From: Fragilaria crotonensis
Taxonomy: Eukaryota; Bacillariophyta; Fragilariophyceae; Fragilariales; Fragilariaceae
Length of the DNA: 64,000 bases
Reading direction: 5' to 3'
Assembly: GCA_022925895.1 (NCBI GenBank)
Contig: JAKSYS010000062.1
Span: forward strand, 62,001-126,000
Part shown: positions 33,829-45,406 of the stretch, one piece after another
How positions within the stretch are numbered: the stretch's first letter is position 1
How the letters are laid out: each line of letters opens with the position of its first letter
The notes under the pieces: model-generated
The model's input: the letters and a program-made list of their open reading frames with translations, nothing else
What the model was told of the DNA's origin: nothing
The model's database searches: none
Program-made: the position numbers and the translations under genes

Positions 33829-36068
33829 ATGGCTGCCAAACAAGGACTATCAGCTCAGTGGAGCCAGGCGTCAGAAGATGCGAAACGTGCGCTTTCCATG
33901 CGAACCAAGTCTTCGTGGTTTTCGAATCTCAATACGACGTGCACCATCAAATCCGCCCCACCTCGATCTCCCGAAGTGTTGAGCTTATTAAGTACGAAAT
34001 CTGGATATCTATTGAAGCGCAACGAACAGCACGTTTGGCAAAGTCGTTGGTGTTGTATCGTACCACACATGTTTCTGTACTACTTTGATGCTGACATTGG
34101 TAATGGAGCTGGACCTGGGACGATGAAATTGGATCCACCATCGCCGGAATTGCAACTGGAACTCAACAATGCCATCAATGCAGGGAACCGAAAATCAACT
34201 GCTCCCGGAGTTCACTGAATATATTTCCCACATCTACTGCTATTCCAGAAGACGCACCGGGAGATAAATTCAGCACACTTCAACCCACGGGAATTATTGA
34301 TTTAGAGTGCTACACGAGTTTGCATCGTTCTCCTGCCAATCCACTCATACTCGAATTGGCAGGTGATGATTCGGTCAATCCAGATTTAAGAAGTTTCTAC
34401 TTCTGCTCCGCTGATGAAGCACATGGGGATGAATGGGCACAGGCACTCTTGGGCGGTAGGCACAATGCACTCGTCGACGAACGAGATGCCTATCGACAAG
34501 TGTGCGATGGGTTTTCACTGCAATTGCAACAACTGCACTCGGATTTGGATCAGGCCGAAAAGAAACACGAAGAAGCGCAGGAAGAATGTTACCGAATCCG
34601 ATCGTCACAGGAAGAAGTTCGTCGCAAATGCTTTGCGTTGATTCAAGAAGCACTCGAACGGCCGACACTCAGTGGGAATGATCAACCGAGAAGGGCATTT
34701 CGAACGGATCTTGAAACGGTGCGTCAGCAAGATATGGGGTTGGTGCCGGCCGTGCAGCTTCTGTCCGGATTCTCAGCAGTCCTCGAAGAAACGTGTCAAG
34801 AATTGCAAGAAAAAGTGCGACAACAAGAAGAACATATTCAGCGCACCCATGATGGGGACCACTTGCAATCGAAGGAACTCGACACTCTCTTGAAAGAGAA
34901 GGAACACGCCTGGTTGATGGAAAAACAAGAATTGCTGAAGAAGGTGCAACGACTAGAATACCAACTGGAAGTGTCGCAGAAGGCAGCAAGGGACGCGCAG
35001 CAGGATTTGGTGTCGCAGAAGATGGAATTCACCATGTTTCAGTCGTCCTCCAAAGCCAAGATTAGCGAGCTGCAGACGCATAAGAAGATTCTCAAGAAGG
35101 AGGTCGTCAATTTAAGGCAGAAATTGGATGAAGTGGGGTCGGAACTGAGTTTGCAGAAGCATCATTCCAAAATATCGCAATCTGAAGTGGAAAACGAGCG
35201 GCGCAAGGCAGAATTATTGGAGCGCTACGTCGAGAAGATGGAATCGCAAGTGAAAGTTCAGCAAAATATGATGGAATTGATGTCCCAGACGCATGAGACG
35301 GCAAGTCGAGCATCTGGATCGCAATTTGGTGCATCCCAACACCAATACGTACCGTACTTTGCAAACACGAACAACGGATATGTGGCTGAACCAAATGCAC
35401 CCAAAAATCTTGTGGTGCTAACAATGGACGATGATGAAAAAGGCGAGACTCATTCCGTCATGTTGCGCAAAGCCATGGCTCCGGATGATTCTGACAACAA
35501 GTCTCACATGAGCGAGTTGACGGAGGATCGAACTCAGAAACACTTTATCCAAGAATCCACTGAACAACGGCGACTCCCACCGACTTTTATTGAAGCAGCT
35601 CATCATCCCAAGCTGGATACTATTTCCGCGTCGGCAGGATCCCTCCCACCTCGTTCTGTGGCACCGGAGCGCAAGTTGTCGGTGGCCCAACGCGCCCGGA
35701 TGGAAGCCGATCGAGGCACACCGGTGCGTGTTCGCGCACCTTCACCTTCGACGCGGTCCGTCAGATCAACTTCGTCCCAATCGTCCTCTTTTCTGAATAG
35801 TTTGGGCAAGACCATTGCCGAAGCGATTGACAATTCTGTATTGGGCCTACCAGATCCTAGTTCGTCGTCATCATCGTCGTCATCGGATGGGCGTGATAGG
35901 GCAATGACGGAAGATGACGAGAACGAACGACCAGTTTCCGAAACAGGATCATCTCTGAGTTTGGCGCAACGTCAGCAGATTCAACGAGCGAAACAGATTG
36001 AGTTTTTACGAGCACAAGGTCTGCTCAAGAGAACAGATCAACTACCACCGACACCTCATGGAGTATAA
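33829..36068 (+). CDS. PH-domain and coiled-coil protein (one-base shift near 34200)
   Basis: ATG at 33829 (MAAKQGLSAQW). Residues ~60-170 form a pleckstrin-homology domain: KSGYLLKRNEQHVWQSRW and CIVPHMFLYYFDAD at its start, then GIIDLECYTSL, and FYFCSADEAHGDEWAQALL as the closing helix with the invariant Trp. The two halves lie in different frames; the switch is near 34198-34206 and no splice pair explains it. After it come ~230 residues of charged coiled coil (LHSDLDQAEKKHEEAQEE through NERRKAELLERYVEKM) and a Ser/Arg-rich, probably phosphorylated, C-terminus. PH domains bind phosphoinositides, so this may be a membrane-linked scaffold or motor adaptor; no closer identity is claimed. Confidence 0.82.
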
Positions 36069-36760
36069 TGAAGACGACACGACATTATGTTCTAGAACAA
36101 GCCTGTAACAACTGCTGGATAGCAGTTCGTCATTTTTCGTCTCCTGCTTGTATGACTACTCTAGATCTATGTGTTGGGTACATCGATTGGAATCCTTGAT
36201 TGGTAGTGGTGGCACACGCTTGGCACCAAAGTTCGAGCGAACAAGAGAACATGTCGCAAAACAGATGCATCCAGTTTTAAGCTTGAAATGAATATCGGTC
36301 AAATACACAAATATTGAAGGTAACAAATTCGAATGTGACAGTTAAATTAACGTTCAAATATCATGTGAAACTCGTGGAACCAAAGGGATTGGTCAACATG
36401 GAGTTCCTCTCATCCAATCCATGCGTGGTTGATTGGTGTGGCGGAACGGAACCAAAGCCACATCAGTTCACGATGATGTCACGACTACGAAACTCCTCCC
36501 TCTGGTTCTGGCGGGAAACCTTCAACACAGTGCAGAAAGCCAGCTGACACTCTTGTTTTTCTCTGAATTCGCGACCTTCACAGCAACCTTTTGCAACTGG
36601 ACAGGGTGAATATCATCACTTATACAACAACGACAACGCGGAACGAACCATTGCCACAAGACAAAAGATTCAACGAAATTGGATTGAAACGAAAAAATAG
36701 GCGGCGTTGCTGTTGAGTAGTTCACACCTCTCTTATTCAGTCGAGACACTCTTACTTAAA
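36069..36760. other. Intergenic, nothing recognised
   Basis: Spacer between two genes in the same direction; only short frames without recognisable content. Confidence 0.5.
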
Positions 36761-38686
36761 ATGGACAACGACGATGATGACAACGACTACGATGATGATG
36801 ATGTCAATAACAACGATGAAGTAAAAAAGGATGCTATTATCACCAGGACGGATGATATTTTAAAAACACAAGTCCATGCATCAAGAGGCAGGAGAACAAA
36901 TCAATCACTACACTATAAACCGGCTGCTACAGCTGCTGCAAATTCTAATGCTCGCGTAATGAGACTCCGAGGAAGTTATCTTCGTGATCATGACATGACG
37001 CATCTGAATGCCCATTCTGCTACGGCAAGCACAAACATCCCCAGGTTGGACGAATTTTCAGACGACAGTTTTGAATATCCAGAAACTTCTGGTGAGAACA
37101 TCGATTATGATGACGGCAACGATCAGGAATGTGACGATACTACTAGGGACAATAACTCGACACCATTATCGTCTTCCAAGTTGATTGTGACAACCAAGAA
37201 CAAAACCATGACAAAATGGATAGATGAAGACTATCCTGCCATTACATGGATTACTCCGAGCGGGGACACTGTCGTCGAGATGCTCATTCGCAGATCGCAA
37301 CGCATGGCACTACTACTACTTGTTGCGACAATCTTTGTTGCCATGTTGTCCATTGGGACTCTACGTTACACCATTACAACTCCACCATTTCGATCCACGA
37401 ACAATATGTCCCTTGTTGTTAAGATGAAGGAAATTCCGACAGCTCCATCTGTCATTTCAACTCTGTCTCCGAAACAATCGAACGGCACCCCAGAGATTGT
37501 TCTTGATGAAGTTGATGCTTGTCCCAAAACCACGACCGACCAAGCAAGAAGAGAAACATCGCTTTCTATTTGGACGGCAACAAAGAAGGTGTTCAGTACC
37601 AATGTTCGGGTCGCATCTGATGAACAACGCTCCTTGTCAAGTATTCAATTACCACGGCAAAGCGTTCACGAGAAGGCAAAGCAGTCCAAGCCCAACAAAC
37701 GCACGTCAGTGGCACTTGTCCCCTCCACACCCTCTACCCACGATACAAGACAAACAAATCAACTTGTATCATTCGAAGACATGCACACTATTCGATGGGG
37801 TATGGTTCCGGCGATGCTTGCTCGGTCGTCATTTTCAAGTATGGATACTAGTAGTCTGGCTGATCCGAGTTCAACAGCTACTACTACAAGTGTCAGGCAA
37901 AGGACAGCACGAACAACGTCTGGACCATCCGTTTCCTCGGTGTCCCATCCTTCCGACATGGACACTCTTCCTCTGGAAAATCAACAACGCAAGATACCTC
38001 CACTTCTGCGACGCTTGCTCTTGTTATTTGCCAAGGATCATTCCACTACCAAATCACACCTTGACGCGATGGAAACGATCCAAATTCCCAGATCCCTCGC
38101 AGGAACCATCCCCCTTTATGTGGCCCAGCTATCGAGCTTACAAATGTCAAGAACACAGATGCATGATGTTGTACCTCGATCCACGACAATAGCAACAACA
38201 ACAATCACAACCGTTTCACTCTTGGATCTCCTTGCGGCCAGAATCATTGTGGCACAGAAACGCATTGCCGAATGGCTAAAGGGTGACCGGGATTCGACAA
38301 CAAGAACACCAACAAGTATTGTTGTTGATTCTCGCATCGAAATGGACAATCCTGGATTGTGGGGGACGATTCCATCGAATTTGGGGCATTCCTCCTTGTT
38401 GGTTGGATTGTTGGATAACCATTACACAGTGGTGGAACAGTTTTTTCAAGAGTCGTCACAAGAACGAGATGGACGGCGAAAGGAAGCACCATTATCAGCA
38501 GGGGAGGAGGAAGAGGAGGAATGTTCAATTCGTACTGGATGCTCTAAGTTGGGAACAGAGCATGTGTTTTTGCACGACTTGGCCATGATCCAAAGCTGGA
38601 TGATGACCCCAGCCAGCGGTTTGGCGGGAACCATATCGAAGATTGGGCCATCCGCAGTACAGATTGGGATGTATTTACAAAAATAA
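36761..38686 (+). CDS. Single-pass membrane protein with LRR-like motifs
   Basis: ATG at 36761; 641 residues in one exon. The first ~175 residues are acidic and Asn/Asp-rich. One membrane segment follows (MALLLLVATIFVAMLSIGTL, near 37305). The rest is Ser/Thr-rich and holds three weak motifs of the plant-type leucine-rich repeat: SLAGTIPLYVAQLSSL, GLWGTIPSNLGHSSLL and GLAGTISKIGPSAVQ. They are spaced by long inserts instead of the usual 24 residues, so the repeat domain is degenerate or stretched. Diatoms have many proteins with a disordered N-terminus, one membrane span and an outer LRR domain. This may be a divergent member; function unknown. Confidence 0.7.
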   Translation: MDNDDDDNDYDDDDVNNNDEVKKDAIITRTDDILKTQVHASRGRRTNQSLHYKPAATAAANSNARVMRLRGSYLRDHDMTHLNAHSATASTNIPRLDEFSDDSFEYPETSGENIDYDDGNDQECDDTTRDNNSTPLSSSKLIVTTKNKTMTKWIDEDYPAITWITPSGDTVVEMLIRRSQRMALLLLVATIFVAMLSIGTLRYTITTPPFRSTNNMSLVVKMKEIPTAPSVISTLSPKQSNGTPEIVLDEVDACPKTTTDQARRETSLSIWTATKKVFSTNVRVASDEQRSLSSIQLPRQSVHEKAKQSKPNKRTSVALVPSTPSTHDTRQTNQLVSFEDMHTIRWGMVPAMLARSSFSSMDTSSLADPSSTATTTSVRQRTARTTSGPSVSSVSHPSDMDTLPLENQQRKIPPLLRRLLLLFAKDHSTTKSHLDAMETIQIPRSLAGTIPLYVAQLSSLQMSRTQMHDVVPRSTTIATTTITTVSLLDLLAARIIVAQKRIAEWLKGDRDSTTRTPTSIVVDSRIEMDNPGLWGTIPSNLGHSSLLVGLLDNHYTVVEQFFQESSQERDGRRKEAPLSAGEEEEEECSIRTGCSKLGTEHVFLHDLAMIQSWMMTPASGLAGTISKIGPSAVQIGMYLQK

Positions 38687-39284
38687 TTTTGTTGGGGATT
38701 GCCGCGGGGGGATGAGTCTCGTTCGGGGTGCGGATCATCGACCTTATATGGTTCTCCTCGTGCTACTCGTTTCACTACTCGAGAAGGTCGTTGTGGTGAA
38801 GTGTTAAATTGTATAATTGTGTTAACTGGAATAATAGTGATGTGTGATGTGTATTTAGTGTCCATTTTCGAGTCAATAATCCCATGTCCCAACATTGAGG
38901 TCTACTCCGAGTAAAACTGTGTATTTTCGGTATCATATATTGATCATTCTACAGAACTGAAGGACGCCTCCAAGGACTCAGAGTGTATTGAACGTAGGAG
39001 TCTACCACTCCAATCTGATCATTGCTGATATGCGGAGTTCGGGGTGTACAGTACTTGTACTCCTGCACTGAAGTCGTACTGGTGTGCTCGAGTAAATGAC
39101 GTACGATGTCGCTGCACAGTGCACAGTAGATGCTGCACCGATTTATATATATGTGTATGACGTATGTGATAAATCTGCTGTCTACATGAGGCGTTAGGAC
39201 ACCTGTATGACAGCAGTCATTTGTTTAGGTAGAATCCGTCATGCTCCTAGCGGGATTTCAAGCGTCAACGTCGCACAGGGAACA
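38687..39284. other. Intergenic, nothing recognised
   Basis: Includes GTAC palindromes and a short TATA run (39143-39153). No supported gene. Confidence 0.5.
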
Positions 39285-39307
39285 GGGACATGCGGAAATC
39301 CTTCTTA
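39285..39307 (+). repeat. Left copy of 23-bp inverted repeat
   Basis: GGGACATGCGGAAAT plus eight bases, paired with 47364-47386 in inverted orientation with two mismatches. Confidence 0.6.
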
Positions 39308-39690
39308 CTGGGGTTAGAGATAACCGTTTTCACCGTTAAATATATTTTAACTCATTATTCACAACAATTACTTTTATAAAAGAGAATTCGGAGAAAGTCT
39401 GACTCGCGCGCATGAGCTTGGCCTGCGCGTTTCCAAAACCTTCTTAGAAACGAAGATGGTAAGGAAAACCTTCTTCGCTCGAAGACGCTTGCTTCCGAAC
39501 TTCTTCGTGTGTAGCATTTGCACATTTTCTTCTTCATTCGTCGTCGTTTTCCCAAGAAACACTTCACATAAAAATCTGTACTATTTTGTCTCACATTGTT
39601 CATGCTCTCCTCTTGCGACGGTGTATGCGTCGTGTCGCCCTGTTCAGTAATGTTTGTTATCTGATTCAAGACTTGATTTTTTAAACATCG

Positions 39691-40753
39691 ATGTCGTTGG
39701 TCGACAGCATTCTTTGGATCGAAGATGCATGCCGTTTGGCTTACAGCAGCACGACCGGCTCTATAGTAGCTCTAGTGGTGTGCCAACTACGGACAACTAG
39801 GAGCTCAATCGACAAATTGCCAACCTGCAAAGCAAGATGTAAGCGCTCTTCCTCGATGAAAACAAACAACTTACCACCGAGTTACAATTCTCCGAGGACG
39901 AATCGAAAAATACAGGCACCCTGCCGTTGATCTGCAATGAGGCGCGCGGGATTGCCAATAAGAAAAATCTTTCCTCTAAAAGAATTCAATTGCACACCAA
40001 CGGGGAATTATGACTATGAAGGAGTGCCTTTGGAACATTTCAAGTCAAGTGTCTACGATGAGGTCTTCAAGTAGAAGGTATGGGAGAGGAAGAGGATGAT
40101 AATAGCGACGAGGAAAGAGACGAGACGAAAGACGAACCGCCAGAGAATGACGACGAAGAAGATGATGATGGTGAGGCGGGGGAGGTAGATCACACAGTGT
40201 GCTCAAATTTGCTTACTTGGCGTCGATCCACCTGTCTCCCTCTTGCAATGTCAACAATGCTTTCCTAGGCTGAGGACAACGCTTCAGAAGAAGAAGATTC
40301 AAAGGGAGAGGAGAGCAAACATGACGACGAAGTGGAAGAAGAGGACAACCATGATGGAAGTTCAGACGTTGGCATTAAATCTAGTTTGCAGAAGACAGCG
40401 GGGTTGAAGAGGACGAGGCATCCGGAACTCATGATCAGGAAATTGATCGATTGCACTACGACAATGGATCCCACGTTGCTGCAAAACGTATGCGTATGAG
40501 CGAAGCCGAGGACGAATGATTTCGCGGCATTACTGCATGACCCGAGAGTGGTGAAGAAGTAGGAAAGCAATGGCTCCTTTTGTTGTTGCAAGGATAGTGG
40601 TTATATTGTTGATTAACTTGTGCGACCAACGCTTGTGATTATGTCGAAGATGAAGGCCCGGGTGAGCCCGTCGACAACAACCTCAGTGAGACGCAGGAAA
40701 CGACGCAACTCGACGCTATTCTCCAGCAAATGACCGAGGAGACAGATTTGTAG
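39691..40753 (+). pseudogene. Acidic coiled-coil protein remnant, unrecognised
   Basis: Coding-like pieces in several frames: a heptad-like stretch (LNRQIANLQSKM, then LFLDENKQLTTELQF) near 39810-39870, a piece with YEGVPLEHFKSSVYDEVF near 40010-40070, and a long Asp/Glu-rich part (40080-40520) with a plausible intron from GTAGAT (40185) to TTTCCTAG (40268) and a basic end (AAKRMRMSEAEDE). A last piece ends at the TAG at 40751. In-frame stops and frame changes separate them. The makeup resembles an acidic nuclear protein but no family is recognised. Confidence 0.4.
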
Positions 40754-41092
40754 CATGGATCGTGAGAAGGGTGTGCGCGTTGTTCGATTTAATGCCATCG
40801 TCAAACCAACCACATTGGTACATCATCCGAAAAGCATGTGATACCCGATCACTACATGGCGCGGCAGATTTTGTGATCGCCGGACTACATGAAACAGACA
40901 TCAATTGACACCATTGAAAGTACACACACATACTTACAACGCTCAGCAATGTTGCGCTTGGCTCGACTCTGTTCGGAGGTACTCAGGAGCAACCGGGGCT
41001 GTAAGATTCAAACGCGAATAGGAAAAAGTTAAATTGCATTACATGAATACTCCCATTTGTTAGAATGTTACAGCAAGTCCAAATGTACCTTT

Positions 41093-43350
41093 TCAATCCT
41101 TCGTCATACAGGCCGGAAGGTTTGAAACTCCACGGCGACACGAGTCGCTCACATTCACTGGCATAGCCACCGGCGCAGACACCTGACTGGCGGTCGCCGG
41201 CGCTGACACATAACTGGCGGCCGCTGGCGCTGGAGCCTGTTGAACTGGATCCTCGTACGCTGGAGCTGGTGCCGGAGCAGGTGTAATTCCATTCGAATTA
41301 ACACCGTATCGATTTGGAGTTCCGAGCGGAGGACTCCAAGCACCATAATAAGCTCTAGCCGCCTCTTCGCCGTAGTAGAAGGGATAGCGAAAGACTTCCT
41401 CGTGGTATGTATCCAGCGTTGTTTGAGCTTGAGCTGGCGCCGGAGCCGCAACTGGAGCTGCATGAGAAACGACTTGAGCATCGACTACCCCGTGATTGCT
41501 CTAAGCAGTTGCAGCTGCCTGCGCTGCATAGTATGCTGCCCACTCCTTTGAATAACCTTGACTTCCAACCTGAGACTGTTGATTGCCATACCCTTGTTGC
41601 TGCACAGCGCCATAAGCACCACTACCGCCAACGTCATACCCGCCCATCCCTTGTCCGTTCTGCTGCCCTGCTCCAGCATATCCATGACCGTACTGAACAT
41701 GAGCTTGGGGTCCCGTCCCAGACATTACCGATTGGGATGACTGTTCCAGCACAATACGCTCAATCGTTTGCTTGACGCGTTCACATCCATCGGCAGGCCC
41801 AGTCACGGTTGCAATACGAGTGAGCATACCTGGGGTCAAAAAGGATGGAATCTGGATCTTGGTACCCCACTGGTTCTGCATCTCCTGAATAACACATCCA
41901 GCACGACCGATGCACATTCCAACATCTGAAAAAAGCAGCGTTAGCTACGAAATAGGTATGCTGCATGCGCCTTTGCACCAGCCAAACTCACCTTTGTTCG
42001 GAATCTCTACCTGGATTGTAATATGTGGAGCCTAATGTCGCTTTGAAACCAAGATATCTTCGATCATCTGCTTGGCCAATCTAGCTCCTTCTATGTGCGG
42101 ATGACTGATAGCCACAGTTCGAATGTTCGGGTTGCCAGCATCACCACTTTGTGGGATTTGAATGTTGGCACCACTACGATCCTGAATCTAGCTCCTTCTA
42201 CGTGCGGATGAGTGATAGCCACAGTTCGAATGTTCGGGTTGCCAGCATCACCACTTTGTGGGATTTGAATGTTGGCACCACTACGATCCTGAATCTAGCT
42301 CCTTCTACGTGCGGATGAGTGATAGCCACAGTTCGAATGTTCGGGTTGCCAGCATCACCACTTTGTGGGATTTGAATGTTGGCACCACTACGATCCTGAA
42401 TCTAGCTCCTTCTACGTGCGGATGAGTGATAGCCACAGTTCGAATGTTCGGGTTGCCAGCATCACCACTTTGTGGGATTTGAATGTTGGCACCACTACGA
42501 TCCTGAATCTAGCTCCTTCTACGTGCGGATGAGTGATAGCCACAGTTCGAATGTTCAGGTTGCCAGCATCACCACTTTGTGGGATTTGAATGTTGGCACC
42601 ACTCGATCCTGAATCTAGCTCCTTCTACGTGCGGATGAGTGATAGCCACAGTTCGAATGTTCGGGTTGGCAACATCACCACTTTGAGGGATTTGAATGTT
42701 GGCACCACTACGATCCTGAATATCCTTGATGGTAGATCCAGCCTTGCCAATGATCAGTCCTACATCGGTATCTGGGACAGCCACAGTCACAACAACGTGA
42801 CCAGCCTAAAGTGCTTCTTGAAGCCCAGACTCTTGGGAGTTATTTTCAAAGGGCATGTCTGTAGAGGTGGTCTGCGTTCGCTCGTTTACCATGCTTTGAA
42901 TAATGGATCGACACTGATCAATCGCCTCCTTGGTAGCAGCTTGAAGGGTAATCACACGCTGCGTCTGACCTGGTTGCATCTCGTTTTCTTTTTGAATCTG
43001 AACCTTGCACCCGGCTCTCGCTTGCATGGACGCAATGGATTCACCTCCTCTCCCAAGAATTGAACCCACAATTTCATTCGGGACACCAATTTGTTCCTCC
43101 AAGAGAGTACCTCCGACCGCCATGCCGGCATTGTGAGTGAAACTGGCCACGGGTGCTGGCTTGTACCCATCCACTCTGCACAAGCACCATTAACAGCAGT
43201 AGGAGCCGAAACCGTCGAAGAAGGCGCATCGTCCACCATGGTCTCGGCCTGGTCTGCGTTAGCAACGAAGGGAGCCTCAACTAGCTGTTCGGCATTCTCA
43301 CAGGCTTCCGTTGTCGGTCCCTCAATCGAAATGTGGAGTGGCTGTAACAA
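41093..43350 (-). pseudogene. KH-domain RNA-binding protein, FUBP/KHSRP-like, broken
   Basis: The first exon piece opens after a splice-acceptor-like TTGTTACAG with the end of a KH domain (HISIEGPTTEACENAEQLV), so the 5' part is missing. A full KH domain follows (VPNEIVGSILGRGGESI), then a second (VGLIIGKAGSTIKDIQDRSG) and a third (VGMCIGRAGCVIQEMQ) after an intron near 41929-41992. The C-terminus is Gly/Gln- and Ala/Pro-rich and includes SKEWAAYYAAQ, like the tyrosine motif of FUBP proteins, and YYGAWSPPLGTPN. FUBP-type proteins bind single-stranded DNA or RNA. Damage: one frame shift near 43190, stop codons near 42020 and 41501, and a 107-bp repeat expansion inside the second KH domain. Confidence 0.75.
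42081..42720 (-). repeat. 107-bp tandem repeat grown from a KH-domain exon, about six copies
   Basis: CTAGCTCCTTCT blocks recur at 42081, 42188, 42295, 42402, 42509 and 42615. On the minus strand each unit encodes part of the second KH domain (SGANIQIPQSGD, NPNIRTVAI.HPH). Since 107 is not a multiple of three, each added unit shifts frame. Confidence 0.95.
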
Positions 43351-43487
43351 AGAACATCCTTTTCTCTTGTATCTAATCGCCTAAGCTCGCGGATGACCCC
43401 AGAAAGCTGACGGCGACGACTCGCTAACATTGAAACTACGACCGCGGTGTTGAGGCAACAAATATTCTCGTGGTCGATGTTTTTCAG

Positions 43488-45406
43488 ATCAACGACGACG
43501 TACAGCAGGTCCCGTAGGAGCCGCTGAAGATGACCCCGAACGACGATGGAACAATGGAGAAAGCCCTCACATCAGCGAACGTTCCGTTGCATGGGATAAA
43601 GACATCGTCACTGACATAAAGCTATTTAGTTATGAAGATGGCGCACCTTATACTCCCAGTGAGACGAGAGAACGAATTGCAGCGACATACTTTGAAGGAC
43701 TGATCAAGAATAGGACGGACGCATCAGGTGAGATGAGAACGGCGGCACTACCAGCCGTCGACGCTGGGCTTTACACCAGCCCGACATCGGACGTCCCCAA
43801 ATCGAATGGTAGTGACGGTGAAGATCCAAGCAACGCGTCAGCAGCAACGCAGTCTACTGGCGAAGCAAGGAGCCAGAAGACGAGAGGTTGGCAGTGAGTG
43901 ATGAACCTACGCTTGCCGACAAAGCCGTTTTCACCCGCAAATCAGAAGACGAGGATGATCGAAGCAAAGTTGACTCGATCATGCTAATTGACAACGACGA
44001 CGAGGACGATGATGATGACGACGAGGAAGAAGATGACGAAGAGATTATGGAGGAAATCGCAAGAGAATGCTCTCCTGTCAGCGCGTGTCTCACTGAGGTT
44101 GGCACAATGGCGGGTGAAATCTACAATAGTGTCGAGGAGAATCGCAAGCGTCAAGATTCCAACGCTGGGGCTGAAGAAGATAACTTACAAAAAGGCGAGG
44201 CTATTCTGACTCAGGAAAACGAAATTTCCTTGGTTCCCTCAAACTCGGATGCTGTTCCACAGTCCGATGAAACAACAGACCCCGACCCACCGGAGGAACT
44301 CAATCACGCCTACACAACGCCCTACGACCCTCAGGAAATCCCGGCGTACCCTTCGGAAGAGGGATCACTTCTGCAGTACCCAACTGAGTACGATGTCACC
44401 CACAGTCCGCTGCCTGCAGTTCCGTCTCTTCTTGGCGAAGACGTATTCGAGGATGAAGACGTTGGAACCGTCGACCGTGAATTGGATTTCAGCAACCAAG
44501 ACATGGAGCCAGACACAGCAGAGGTTGGCGAGAAGGATGAGGTGCTCGTTTTGCCGAATGTCGTTGCCGGCGACGAATCGGAACCTAATCAGAAGCAGAG
44601 GAGGCTGGAGACGAACCGTCCTACGAGGACAAGATGCTGAAAGCTGAGAGGGATGCCGAGGCTACCAATTCTATTCTGAGCAGCGCTGCATTGAGCGCAG
44701 CTCTATTGGGCTTGGGCCCGAAGATATCGAATCGTCTTTCCGACGTACCGCAAGATGAGCGACTGGCTGCTCCCAAAGGAGTAGATCCCATTGATATTCC
44801 TATCCGAAGAGGCGCGTCGGCGGAGGAAACCATGTCCAGTGGGGAAGCCTATGTTGTGGGATCCATCGATGATTCCTCTCGTGATCCCCAGCATCCCGAA
44901 GCTATGGTATGGATTCATAAACACCCCACTAACGAGGATATGAATGCGAGCCATGATTACCCGGTCGGGACTGCTGTGAACGAGAGTCGCGACGACGGGG
45001 TCTCAGAAGAAGAACATTTCATTGACGAGGAGCAACCACCTGATAACTCAAAGACCCGCGACGCGTTCGCACAATCGAAGGATACTGGAAGTTGGAGTCG
45101 AAAGTGCTATATCTTGATCTGCATCGGTCTCGCTGTTCTCGCGATAATTATTGCCATCAGTGTCGTCTTCGGGACGAAAAGCGCGAGTAGCAATGCGATG
45201 GAGGGACCTTCCACAGGCGGCGAGACTCGTGAGACACAATTCAGTCAACTTCTTCTTGTGGGAAATTCTCTGGCGGATCCTTCGCTACTTTCGGATGAAT
45301 CATCGTCGGAGTCAAGGCGATGAATTGGATCATTTACGAAGACCCACTGGCGCTTGATCCTACCAACGCCTCGGCTGAGAACGAATTGCGTATCTTGCAG
45401 ATCTAG
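43488..45406 (+). pseudogene. N-terminal and membrane part of a diatom LRR-type membrane protein, truncated
   Basis: Begins right after an acceptor-like GATGTTTTTCAG (43487) with no upstream exon visible. A long acidic, disordered region (poly Asp/Glu near 44000-44040) leads to one membrane segment (CYILICIGLAVLAIIIAISVVFG, near 45105-45170). It is followed by AMNWIIYEDPLALDPTNAS, the hallmark that introduces the leucine-rich repeats in many diatom proteins. It stops at 45404-45406, before any repeat. Frame changes occur near 43885, 44625 and 45318. The whole outer LRR domain is missing, so this is a fragment. Confidence 0.65.

Noticed and set aside
34100-34183. GT...AG pair in the PH-domain gene as an intron that might explain the frame change
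   Set aside because: Its length is a multiple of three, so it would not change frame, and it encodes normal-looking PH-domain sequence.
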